Of a DNA stretch of 21,856 nucleotides, positions 1 through 8,218 are shown piece by piece. The translations under genes were made by a program, and so were the position numbers. This DNA comes from Nitrososphaerota archaeon (GTDB taxonomy: Archaea; Thermoproteota; Bathyarchaeia; Bathyarchaeales; Bathycorpusculaceae). The notes beneath the pieces are model-generated. The model was not told where the DNA came from. It did not search any database and saw only the letters and a program-made list of their open reading frames with translations. The DNA is taken from contig JAITCR010000193.1 of NCBI GenBank assembly GCA_031282985.1, positions 1-21,856 of the forward strand, given 5' to 3'. Positions within the stretch are counted from its first letter, which is position 1, and each line of letters opens with the position of its first letter.

Positions 1-360
1 AAATCGTTGCTTTAGAAAACTTTTCTTCAACATATAATTCACCATTAAACAGCAAATGCCAAACAACCGTCAACATTTTGCGAGCAACAGCAACATACGC
101 CACCTTCTTACCTTTCTTATAAAAAAACAGTGCTAATTACCAAGTTTGTATTTTATTAAAAATTGGTTAGCGATGAATCGCTACGGTTCGTCATCTATAC
201 TGATAAGCGTTTAAACCCTACAGCATACCCACATACTTTTGAGTACAGATGCACGTCGCAGTTAACGAAGTAATGCTGCAGTGGAAGATGCCCAACGTAT
301 AATCATGTGCCTTTGATACAAACGTCCACTTTGTTTGCTATCTCCCAAACCTGCCAATTT
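1..360 (-). pseudogene. IS110-family transposase relic, C-terminal part, partial at window start
   Basis: Minus-strand translation from about 137 down to 1 gives FYKKGKKVAYVAVARKM and then LTVVWHLLFNGELYVEE. This matches the conserved C-terminal tail of IS110/IS116/IS902 transposases (GKK..AVARKML..WHLL). Further upstream on the same strand, about 275-357, another frame reads AGLGDSKQSGRLYQRHMI followed by IRWASSTAALL. This resembles the family's 'GL.P...QSG....G.I.K.G...LRWAL.EAA' block. The two blocks are in different frames with stops between them, so the gene is degenerate. The C-terminus runs off the window at position 1. IS110 elements are DEDD recombinases that leave no terminal repeats, so element ends cannot be placed. 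The family call for the C-terminal block is strong; the upstream block is less certain. Confidence 0.75.
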
Positions 361-751
361 TCATTTGACAGATAAGTGAAGTAACGCCCTAGTTATTCGC
401 CTTACCCTAGTACAGTTAATGGAAGGACAGCTTTGCAGTCTTTGATGCCTCATCCGTAGATGTCAGCCCGTCATATAGAGGATTTACGGAAACAATGGAC
501 CACAAGCCCACCGCCTAAGATTCATCGCCATAAACTAAAAAAAAGAAGCCAAATTAAAACATTTCTGGCAGAAGCAAAAACGGTTTAACTGCACGATTTT
601 TCTTTTTCTAATGTTATGTTTATTAGACTTCTACAGTTTTTTGTTTTCACAGTTGAATCATATTTCCACGATTTTTATCTATACCTTATTTATGTGTGAG
701 CTGACGTTTTGATGCATCTTGTACTTATCTATGAAACAAAAAATTTAAGCT
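361..751. other. Non-coding or decayed stretch, nothing firmly identified
   Basis: No credible open frame is present on either strand. The left part may be a further decayed portion of the IS110-type transposase, but I could not align it convincingly. The right part, after about 600, is AT-rich and lies downstream of the LRR gene stop. Confidence 0.4.
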
Positions 752-2773
752 CTATCTGAACAAATTTATGAAATTATAATAAGCACCATGAAGCACTTCT
801 AGCGCAGTATTTCCGTGTACACTTAAATTTGTTATTTGATTCCCGTTACAATTTAAAAGTTTTAATTCTGTAAGTCCCGTTACATTTAATGCTACTATTT
901 GGTTGTTGTGGCAGTAGAGTGTTTCTAGCATGGTGTTTTTGCTTACATCTAAACTTGTTAACTGATTAGTGAAACATTCCAGTGATTCTAGTGCAGTATT
1001 CTTGCTTACATTTAAACTTGTTAATTGATTGAAATAGCAAAACAGAGTTTTTAGATTTACAAGCCCAACTACTTTTAAACTCGTTAATTGATTGTAAGAG
1101 CACCAAATTGTTTCTAGCATGGTGTTTTTGCTTACATTTAAACTTGTTAATTGATTGAAATAGCAAAACAGAGTTTTTAGATTTACAAGCCCAGTTACTT
1201 TCAATGTTGTTAGTTGGTTGTTGTGGCAGTAGAGTGTTTCTAGCATGGTGTTTTTGCTTACATCCAGCGTTGTTAGTTGGTTGTTGTGGCAGTAGAGTGT
1301 TTCTAGCATGGTGTTTTTGCTTACATCCAGCGTTGTTAATTGGTTAAAATCACATTTTAATGTTTTTAACTGTGTAAGATCACCAAGTTTTACGTTTATT
1401 AATTCATTATCTGAACAATTTATGTACTCTAGTAAATTGTTTTCTTCTATATTCAAATCTGTTAGTTGATTATTGCTACAATCTATATAGGCAATGATGG
1501 TGCCTGTTATAGTGATTGTGCGTGGAAGTGGTTTGTCATATTTATGAGTGCATTTGCGATTACTGCTTGTCCAAAGCATATACGACTCATTTTTTCCATC
1601 ACCCCAATTAATTAAAGCAGAGTTAATTCCCCTTAAAGTAAAACTAACACTATCTTTTGCTGTAGCTAAAGACATTATGAATTCTTTATAAATTTTAGAA
1701 TCTACTATCCAGCCTTTAGTTATTGCAATAAATGTATTACAACCGTTCACACCTGAATTACTATCAATAAATAGTTTACCAAAAGAAACCATTGGAAGCG
1801 AATTACACAAATCGTTTAATGCTACAGTTGATAGCTGATTATTTCTGCAATCTACACGAACAAGTTTAGAAAGTCCAATCAAATTTAAAATAGACAAAGA
1901 ATTACAAGAACAGCACAAAGTTTCTAGATTTACAAGTCCATTGACATTTAAAATAGATAATTTGTTACCGTGACATTTAAAAATTAATAAAGATGTTACA
2001 CTGCCAGCGTCAAAGTTAGTGAAAAGATTGTTACTAAAGTTAAGCTTTTTTAGAGAAGTATTACCACTCAAACCTAAAGATGCCAATTTGTTGTTGTAGC
2101 AAATTAGGGTTTCAAGCTTTGTAAATCCATTAACATTTAAAGTCGTTAATTTGTTGTTGTAGCAAATTAGGGTTTCAAGCTTTGCAAGTCCGTTAACATT
2201 TAAAATGGCTAAATTATTATTTGAACAATGTAAAGTTTTTAAGTTTACAAGCCCGCTAACACTTAAAGCAGATAACTCATTGCGGTAACACTTAAGTGTT
2301 AATAAAGAAGTAGCACGGCTAATATCTAACCTTTTTAAACGATTACTGCTACAATTAAGATTCATTAAAGAATCATTACTGCTCAAAGACAAAGATTCCA
2401 AGTAATTATTAGAACACCGCAAATACTTTAGTTTTGCAAGACCAGAAACGTTTAAAACAGTCAAATTATTGCCACTGCATATAAGCGTTTTTAAAACAGG
2501 CGTTTCACTATCTGTTACCACTAATTTAGATAACCCGTTACAACTACAATCTATAAAAGTAATCTTATCCGATTTACTTTTAACATCTATACTAATTGTT
2601 CGTAAACTTGTTTTATCATACCTATGAGATAGCACCAATTTTCTTGATTCTATAAAAGTGTAAATAAAGCGGCCATTACATTGCGCGTTATCTCCCCAAT
2701 TTACTCTAACTTTACCCGAACCCTTCAAAATAACGCGCACAAAATGTTTTTCCGTTTCTAACCTAATTGACAT
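752..2773 (-). CDS. Two-module leucine-rich repeat protein with WGD-type cap domains
   Basis: 673 aa, no signal peptide or membrane segment, so probably cytoplasmic unless exported in an unusual way. It is built twice from the same plan. Residues 1-85 and about 366-440 are beta-type caps carrying a WGD motif (26-28; WGDG at 390-393), then H-[RK]-YDK...RTI, leading into 21-residue LRRs of the pattern LxxLxCxxNxLxxLxV. The first LRR block closes with a capping motif near 332-357 (GKLFIDSNSGVNGC...KGW.VD). The second block stops without one. This cap-LRR-'KGW.VD' layout is familiar from bacterial, especially Bacteroidetes, LRR proteins, so transfer is likely. Ligand unknown; LRRs bind proteins. 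A TATA-like AAATATAT lies about 20 nt upstream of the ATG, suggesting a nearly leaderless mRNA. Neighbours are IS relics on both sides. Confidence 0.8.
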   Translation of the reverse strand: MSIRLETEKHFVRVILKGSGKVRVNWGDNAQCNGRFIYTFIESRKLVLSHRYDKTSLRTISIDVKSKSDKITFIDCSCNGLSKLVVTDSETPVLKTLICSGNNLTVLNVSGLAKLKYLRCSNNYLESLSLSSNDSLMNLNCSSNRLKRLDISRATSLLTLKCYRNELSALSVSGLVNLKTLHCSNNNLAILNVNGLAKLETLICYNNKLTTLNVNGFTKLETLICYNNKLASLGLSGNTSLKKLNFSNNLFTNFDAGSVTSLLIFKCHGNKLSILNVNGLVNLETLCCSCNSLSILNLIGLSKLVRVDCRNNQLSTVALNDLCNSLPMVSFGKLFIDSNSGVNGCNTFIAITKGWIVDSKIYKEFIMSLATAKDSVSFTLRGINSALINWGDGKNESYMLWTSSNRKCTHKYDKPLPRTITITGTIIAYIDCSNNQLTDLNIEENNLLEYINCSDNELINVKLGDLTQLKTLKCDFNQLTTLDVSKNTMLETLYCHNNQLTTLDVSKNTMLETLYCHNNQLTTLKVTGLVNLKTLFCYFNQLTSLNVSKNTMLETIWCSYNQLTSLKVVGLVNLKTLFCYFNQLTSLNVSKNTALESLECFTNQLTSLDVSKNTMLETLYCHNNQIVALNVTGLTELKLLNCNGNQITNLSVHGNTALEVLHGAYYNFINLFR
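1002..1331. repeat. Near-identical 63-bp coding repeats inside the LRR gene
   Basis: Positions 1206-1268 and 1269-1331 are two identical 63-bp units in tandem, each encoding one 21-aa LRR. A stretch of about 66 bp starting at 1002 recurs at 1128, exactly 126 bp (two units) away. A further pair with 63-bp spacing starts near 2098 and 2161. DNA-level identity, not only protein similarity, points to recent expansion or conversion of repeat units. Confidence 0.85.
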
Positions 2774-2929
2774 GGCCTATCAATAGAGACATATATTTCA
2801 ATACGTATTTAGTTTTCGTCAATACTACTGAGTCCACATATTTAATTAAATACACACAAGTGTGATCATTGCCTCTACAGGACTACCTAACGAAATTGAT
2901 TTCCCCCTTTCAGCCGGGGTCACCATAGT

Positions 2930-3907
2930 AGTGAAGCAGAGCATGGAACAAGATTATGATGGTTGTCGAAAAAGGAACCGGTATGCCCCAATTTTCGATA
3001 TATGGCTGGAAATGTTGTGGATATAACAACGATGTTCACTACAATTAAAGAGCTTTTGCTAAAATGGGTGTAAACACGTCTTTTGCGCTTATTGATGCAG
3101 GTTATTTTAGTGAGGAAAATGTTAAGAATCTATTTGTGTCTGATATTGCCTTTTTAACGTGTCTTCCGGCTGGAAGGAAACTTTACAGAGTTGATAGAGG
3201 TGCATTCTGGTGGTTTGGAAATGGCTGAGAATGTGACTGTGTATAGTAAAAGGATGTTGTATGTTAAGCGGGTGGTAGATTTGTTTGGTTATTCCGCTTT
3301 TACTTATGTGATTTGATGTTATAGCAAAGTGAATTTGCATTGGCGTGTTTTTCACATAGAAACAAGTGCAATCCTTAAAAACTATGGAAAATAAGCATTA
3401 TTTTAAACGACAAACCAAAACACACCGGTCAATGTCATTTCAATTTGCTATAAACGGAAGGCTGAGGAAATGACTATGTTTGTTATTTCTGTGAAGGAGG
3501 ATAATTTGGGGTTTGGTGAAGTTAATAGAGGTATGTTGTTTAAAGGTAAGTTGGTTTGCTTTCTTCGGTAGATTTTTCTGTGGTGATGTTGTTTCGTTTT
3601 ATTATATGCAGCAGCGTGCTGAGGGTTTGTTTGGTGTGTCTGAGAGTTTTTGGATATTTTGTCTTTGTGGGTTCATTCTGTTGAGGCTTTTCGTGGGTAT
3701 TTGTTCTGAATTTTTTGTCTTTGGTTGTTTATCTTGGGCTTAAGAAGGCTTTGAGAGGTGAATTTACCGTTGAGGTGCTTTAGCTGAGATGTCTAATTTT
3801 ATGTGTAAAGTTTTTGATAGAGAATTGTTGGTTTGTGAACCTGCGAAAAAATGAAGTGAATATGTGCTTTGCTTGATATTGTGGTACCTGATTCTTTGGG
3901 AGTTTAG
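2930..3907 (+). pseudogene. DDE transposase relic, IS1634-like (IS4 superfamily)
   Basis: Decayed transposase, recognisable across several frames. Around 2955-2998: VVEKGTGMPQFSI. A frameshift follows, then from 3005: MAGNVVDITTM, TSFALIDAGYFSEENV (with the second catalytic Asp) and FLTCLPAGRKLYR. A second frameshift near 3185 leads to IEVHSGGLEMAENVTVYSK and KRVVDLFGYSAFTYV. Further on, 3594-3650 reads VSFYYMQQRAEGLFGVSES, which carries the YxxRxxxE-type region with the third acidic residue. Then HSVEAFRGYLFLNFLSLVVY and a C-terminal DIVVPDSLGV followed by a stop at 3905-3907. The N-terminal third is missing. There are at least three frame disruptions, so it is inactive. The family assignment rests on the spacing of these blocks; a related DDE_1 subfamily is possible. 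Confidence 0.8.
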
Positions 3908-3994
3908 GTTAATTATGGGTACATGAAAAAATATGCCATAAAGTGTTCTTGCCAGAAATGTTTTTATGCAAATACCCTTTACACTAATATAATA

Positions 3995-4160
3995 CAGGGA
4001 GAGTCATAAGACTCGCTGGCGTTACTGCGTGTAGGCCACAGGTCATGGACGCATGTTTTACTACGTATGGGTCGGAGCGGCAAATCTATTGTCGTTCTTT
4101 ACTGTACGTGGGACGCATGCTATATGATCGCAGGCTTTACTGCATGCGCCACCTTGTAAT
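3995..4160. other. GC-rich island with four degenerate ~38-bp repeats
   Basis: Positions 4021-4080 are 55% GC by direct count (33 of 60), well above the flanking DNA. TTACT followed by a purine/pyrimidine-alternating tail recurs at 4022, 4058, 4099 and 4137 (spacings 36, 41, 38). GGACGCATG occurs at 4048 and 4111. A perfect 5-bp hairpin GAGTC-ATAA-GACTC sits at 4001-4014, and a TATA-like TAATATAAT lies just upstream near 3985. It could be a non-coding RNA gene, a fragment of a mobile element or foreign DNA. No tRNA, SRP, RNase P or 5S signature was seen. Confidence 0.35.
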
Positions 4161-4172
4161 TCACTCATTTTT

Positions 4173-4650
4173 TAGAACCTGTATTCAGTAAGCGAAATTC
4201 TGCTGGGCGAGCCAAATTTTTCGTTAGTCTATGGCAGAAAGCGCAAATAACCATCGCTATTTGCCTGACTTTTTAGCCGTTTTTATACATTACAGTTCTC
4301 ATGTCTTTTCAAACTTTTTTCAATGCAATTGTTGTTTTCCATTTAAAATCGCCATGTTAAAGTGTGTTGGTTTGGTTTTCCCAATTACTCTTTTAGGTTC
4401 TGCGATTACCAAGTAGACATCTGCGATTGTTTCTACTTCTCTGCTAATGTCTGTAGTGCAAATTTTATACACTACGCATTCAAAAATTTTGTACATACAA
4501 TTTGAAGCATAGAAAATCGCCATCAAAAACAACCAACAACTGTAGTGTATAAAATCGGGTTAAAACTCAGGTATTTAAGTCAACGGTAACGGTGACTAAC
4601 GGAAAAATCGCCGTAACAATGGTGTTTATAATTACTGAATACAGGTTCTA
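4173..4650. mobile_element. 478-bp MITE-like element with 19-bp perfect TIRs and TA flanks
   Basis: TAGAACCTGTATTCAGTAA at 4173-4191 is the exact reverse complement of 4632-4650. A second block continues the symmetry: ATTTTTCGTTAGTC near 4216-4229 matches the reverse complement of 4594-4608 with one indel, so the imperfect terminal repeat is about 57 bp long. If the outer TA on each side is a target duplication, the element has the TA specificity of IS630/Tc1-mariner transposons. The interior encodes no recognisable transposase; short frames of 61 and 70 codons on opposite strands resemble nothing I know. Most likely a non-autonomous element. Confidence 0.8.
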
Positions 4651-4863
4651 TGTAGTAAGTTGAATTGAAACACGTTATAAATGTGGTTGTTATAATAAAA
4701 AATTTGGTTTTTATCATTTTTTCGAATTTATGAAAAATGTTTTAGTATAAAAATTCATGTTGAACTTGCAATTTTATCAAGCAATATTTATATCAAAAGT
4801 ATATCCAATAAAATATTACAAAACTGTAGGCCTAAAATATCGCTATTCTTTGGGAGTACATAT
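4651..4863 (+). promoter_or_regulatory. AT-rich leader region of the polyferredoxin-hdrA operon
   Basis: Very AT-rich. A TATA-like ATATTTATAT is at 4784-4793 and another AAAATAT is at about 4834. A Shine-Dalgarno sequence GGGAG at 4852-4856 lies 7 nt before the ATG at 4864. Which TATA box is used cannot be decided from sequence. Confidence 0.45.
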
Positions 4864-5793
4864 ATGCCATACAAAAGTTCAAAACAAGACTCGCCAGATG
4901 CTTTAACGTTAGAATGGGTTCTACAAATAAAAAATTATCAGCTAACCCTTGACAAACACCGCTGTGTTGGCTGCCAAATTTGTAGTCTAGCTTGCCCAAA
5001 AGAGGCTATTACAGTTAAAAAACAGTTTAAAACTGGAGAAAAAACATCAAAACCCCAAGTTGATATCAATTTGGATAAATGCAACTTTTGTGGCGTATGT
5101 GATGTAACATGTCTTTATGGAGCAATTAGTGTAACTATAAATGGTGCACGTAACATAGCTCTTATAGCAAAAGAAAGTTACCCAAAAATTAACCGAACAA
5201 TCACTTTCGACTCTAAAGAATGTCCCAAAGATTGTTCTGAATGTGAAACTGTTTGTCCATTACAATTAATTAAAGTGTCTCGAACGGGATTTGATGGAAA
5301 ACCAGTAAAAACTGTTAACGGGCTCTCCCCGACAGAAAAACGGCGCGTTAAAATTAACATAGATATTCAAAGAGATTATTGTCCAACCTGTAAAATATGT
5401 GAAACAAAATGCCCTGCAAGCACTCTGAAAGTAAAAAAAGTTTTTGAAGGAAAAATCGCTATAGACACTGACAAATGTCCCTCTGGTTGTCATGACTGCG
5501 CAGATGTCTGCCCAATACCAAATGTTCTAACAGTTAACACAGCAGGAAAAATTGACATTACTGAAGTCCACTGTACCTATTGCGGAGTCTGCAAAAATGT
5601 TTGCCCCACAGACGAGGCGTTAATGGTTAGACGTGTTAAAGTTGCTCACAAACATATCCATTCCGGTACATGGAATAAAGCATTGGGAAAGCTTACAAGT
5701 AAGCAGGATGAGGTAAAAGAGCTTAAAGCAGTTGCGTCTCTAAAGAAGCGGAATGTAATAATGAAAAGGTTGCAGGATGAAATAGACAAATGA
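4864..5793 (+). CDS. Polyferredoxin with six [4Fe-4S] cluster motifs
   Basis: 309 aa, no signal peptide, so cytoplasmic. Six four-cysteine motifs start at C34, C73, C120, C173, C205 and C237. Motifs 1, 2, 4 and 6 are CxxCxxCxxxC. Motifs 3 and 5 are CxxxCxxCxxxCP, a spacing variant. This gives room for six [4Fe-4S] clusters, fewer than the larger FwdF/MvhB-type polyferredoxins. The C-terminal ~50 residues are lysine-rich and cluster-free. The role is electron relay between redox enzymes. The stop codon overlaps the start of the HdrA gene (ATGA at 5790-5793), which implies translational coupling and a physical partnership with HdrA. Start choice is supported by GGGAG 7 nt upstream. Strong as a polyferredoxin; its donor or acceptor beyond HdrA is unknown. 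Confidence 0.9.
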   Translation: MPYKSSKQDSPDALTLEWVLQIKNYQLTLDKHRCVGCQICSLACPKEAITVKKQFKTGEKTSKPQVDINLDKCNFCGVCDVTCLYGAISVTINGARNIALIAKESYPKINRTITFDSKECPKDCSECETVCPLQLIKVSRTGFDGKPVKTVNGLSPTEKRRVKINIDIQRDYCPTCKICETKCPASTLKVKKVFEGKIAIDTDKCPSGCHDCADVCPIPNVLTVNTAGKIDITEVHCTYCGVCKNVCPTDEALMVRRVKVAHKHIHSGTWNKALGKLTSKQDEVKELKAVASLKKRNVIMKRLQDEIDK

Positions 5794-8213
5794 GCAGTTC
5801 ACAAAATCTGGAAGAATTACGCATAGGCGTTTTTGTTTGCCATTGTGGCTTAAATATAGCTGGAACTGTAGATGTTCACGCAGTTGCTGAATACGCTAAA
5901 ACTATTCCAGATGTTGTTTTTGTCAAAGAAAACCGCTACACCTGCTCAGACCCTGGACAAGAAGAAATAAGAAAAGCAATACAACAAAACAATTTAAATC
6001 GCATAGTTATAGCGGCCTGTTCACCTAGAATGCATGAACCCACTTTTCGACGAACCGTTGCTGAAGCAGGTCTTAACAGCTTCCTCTATGAAATGGCAAA
6101 CATCCGTGAATTCTCTTCATGGTGTCACCAAAGCGCGCCCCAAGAGGCAACAGAGCGAGCAAAAGATACTGTACATATGGCTGTAGCAAAAGTGCGTTTA
6201 ATGCAGCCTTTGCAACCCTTTGAAGTGCCTGTAACAAATAGTGCTTTAATTATAGGTGGTGGTATTGCAGGTATAAATGCGGCTTTAGATTTAGCTGAGC
6301 AAGGTTTTAAAGTGTACCTGCTTGAAAATTCTCAAAGTATAGGCGGACACATGGCAGCTCTTGATAAGACCTTTCCAACTCTTGACTGCAGTATTTGTAT
6401 TGAAGGACCAAAAATGGTGGACTGCGCTAGGCATCCGAATATTACAATTTTTGCTTATAGTGACTTGATTAAAGTCGAAGGGTATGTTGGAAACTTTAAA
6501 GTATTAATCCGCAAAAACCCACGTTATGTTATTTCTGAAAAATGCACCGGATGTGGCGAATGCAAAGACGTCTGTCCTATTGAATACCCAAATGAGTGGG
6601 ATCTTAACCTTGGTACACGTAAAGCTATATCTGTGCCTTTTGACCAAGCAGTCCCCTTAGTTTACGCAATTAATAGGGATTACTGCATTGACTGCTATAA
6701 ATGCACTGAAAAATGTGGTGAACGTCAAGCTATAGATTTTGACCAAAAACCCGAAGAAGTTGAAATTGAAGTCGGCGCTATTATTGTATCCACAGGGTAT
6801 GATGTTTATGAACCCTATGATATGCCTCTTTTAGGCTATGGTAAATATCCAAATGTAATTACCAGCATGGAATTTGAACGCTTAATACTAGCTGCTGGAC
6901 CAACAGGCGGCAAAGTTATACGCCAATCAGACGGCAAAAAACCCCACAAAATCGCTTTTATATTATGCATAGGCAGCCGAGATAAAAACAAGTACCCTTA
7001 CTGTAGCAATTACTGCTGCATGTACACCCTAAAACATGTAGTACAACTTAAGGAGAAATATAAAGAAAACATTGAAGTCTACGTGTTCTACATGGATATC
7101 CGCAGTCCCGGTAAAGGGTATGAAGAATTCTATGACCGCGCACGCGAAAGAGGCGTAATATTCATACGCGGAAGAGTAAGCCGCATAAACGAGGACCAAA
7201 AAAACCACAATTTAACAATCCACTCTGAAGACACCCTCCTTGGCACCACTGTAGAAATTGAAGCAGGCATGATAGTTCTCGCAACAGCATCCATACCCAA
7301 AAAAGGCTCAGACAAACTATCTCACATACTAAACATTTCCCGAGGCCAAGACGGCTTCTTTATGGAAGCCCACCCTAAACTAAAACCCTTAGATGCCCCA
7401 ACAGACGGCATATTTTATGCCGGAGCCTGCGTAGGCCTAAAAGACATACCCTATAGCGTTTCACAGGGCAGCGGCGCCGCGTCAAGAGCAGCAGCAATTA
7501 TCTCTAAACAAAAATGGAAAATCGAACCCATAATATCTGCCATAAACCCTGCAAAATGCATAAGCTGCAACGCCTGCGTCAACACCTGCCCCTACAACGC
7601 AATTAAACACGAAAAAAACAAACCCACAAAAATAATAACCGCAAGCTGCCACGGCTGCGGAACATGCGTCGTCGAATGCCCCACACACGCCATAACACAA
7701 ATGCACTTTACAGACAACCAAATAACCGCCCAAATACACGCCGCCCTACAAAACAAACCTGAAGAAAAAATCTTAGCATTCCTCTGCAACTGGTGTAGCT
7801 ATGCCGGAGCAGACCTAGCAGGCATAAGCCGATGCGAATACCCCTCAAACATACGTTCAATACGCGTAATGTGCAGCGGAAGAGTATCTAAAGAATTCAT
7901 ACTAAAAGCACTACACCTAGGAGCTGGCATGATAATGATAGGCGCATGCCACCTGCCCTACGACTGCCACTACATCAACGGCAACCACAAAATGAAAACA
8001 CGAACAGACACTCTAAAAAACATGTTAATAAAATTAGGCATGAGCCCCGAACGATTCCGAATAGAATACATCTCTGCCGCCGAAGGCATACATTACGCTG
8101 AAACAATAAAAGAAATCGAACAACAAAGACAAACCTTAGGCAACCAAAAAATCAAAGAAGAAAACGAAAAACTAAAACCCACAATAGAACGTATGCTCAA
8201 AACAAAACCATAA
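5790..8213 (+). CDS. hdrA: HdrA-MvhD fusion, FAD and iron-sulfur electron-bifurcation subunit
   Basis: 807 aa. Domains: N-terminal HdrA region 1-145; FAD-binding Rossmann GGGIAG at 156-161 with SIGGHMAALDKTFPTLDCS, the HdrA flavin and cluster region, around 183-201; inserted ferredoxin domain with clusters at C252-C262 and C299-C309; C-terminal ferredoxin pair at C590-C600 and C620-C630; then an MvhD-like domain from about 661 (FLCNWCSYAGADLAG) with further Cys at 682, 695, 720 and 726. MvhD carries a [2Fe-2S] cluster and links HdrA to a hydrogenase or dehydrogenase. Fusions of this type are known, for example HdrA2 of Methanosarcina. HdrA is the flavin-bifurcating subunit, normally with HdrBC; no hdrB or hdrC is present here and the next gene is convergent. 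Third-position composition changes sharply around codon 430 (see findings). Confidence 0.93.
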   Translation: MSSSQNLEELRIGVFVCHCGLNIAGTVDVHAVAEYAKTIPDVVFVKENRYTCSDPGQEEIRKAIQQNNLNRIVIAACSPRMHEPTFRRTVAEAGLNSFLYEMANIREFSSWCHQSAPQEATERAKDTVHMAVAKVRLMQPLQPFEVPVTNSALIIGGGIAGINAALDLAEQGFKVYLLENSQSIGGHMAALDKTFPTLDCSICIEGPKMVDCARHPNITIFAYSDLIKVEGYVGNFKVLIRKNPRYVISEKCTGCGECKDVCPIEYPNEWDLNLGTRKAISVPFDQAVPLVYAINRDYCIDCYKCTEKCGERQAIDFDQKPEEVEIEVGAIIVSTGYDVYEPYDMPLLGYGKYPNVITSMEFERLILAAGPTGGKVIRQSDGKKPHKIAFILCIGSRDKNKYPYCSNYCCMYTLKHVVQLKEKYKENIEVYVFYMDIRSPGKGYEEFYDRARERGVIFIRGRVSRINEDQKNHNLTIHSEDTLLGTTVEIEAGMIVLATASIPKKGSDKLSHILNISRGQDGFFMEAHPKLKPLDAPTDGIFYAGACVGLKDIPYSVSQGSGAASRAAAIISKQKWKIEPIISAINPAKCISCNACVNTCPYNAIKHEKNKPTKIITASCHGCGTCVVECPTHAITQMHFTDNQITAQIHAALQNKPEEKILAFLCNWCSYAGADLAGISRCEYPSNIRSIRVMCSGRVSKEFILKALHLGAGMIMIGACHLPYDCHYINGNHKMKTRTDTLKNMLIKLGMSPERFRIEYISAAEGIHYAETIKEIEQQRQTLGNQKIKEENEKLKPTIERMLKTKP

Positions 8214-8218
8214 ACAAA

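Noticed and set aside
171..184. Perfect palindrome AGCGAT-GA-ATCGCT as a possible operator or origin element
   Set aside because: It falls within the decayed IS110-type transposase and has no nearby gene start to regulate; a single short dyad is not enough.
860..2500. Regularly spaced DNA repeats that could suggest a CRISPR or minisatellite array
   Set aside because: The 63-bp period is in frame with 21-aa leucine-rich repeats of one long coding region, and there are no unique spacers between constant repeats.
3122..3743. Open frames 3122-3355 (minus) and 3513-3743 (plus) as independent genes
   Set aside because: The plus frame is a piece of the transposase relic (YYMQQRAEGLFGVSES), and the minus frame is its antisense shadow.
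4231..4532. Two short frames (61 codons plus, 70 codons minus) in the MITE interior
   Set aside because: They overlap each other, resemble no known protein, and lie in a non-autonomous element. The minus one (ISREVETIADVYLVIAEPKR) is slightly protein-like, so a decayed passenger cannot be excluded.
7130..7789. Long antisense frames within hdrA
   Set aside because: The sense frame encodes a continuous, motif-rich HdrA; the antisense openness reflects A+C-rich composition on the plus strand.
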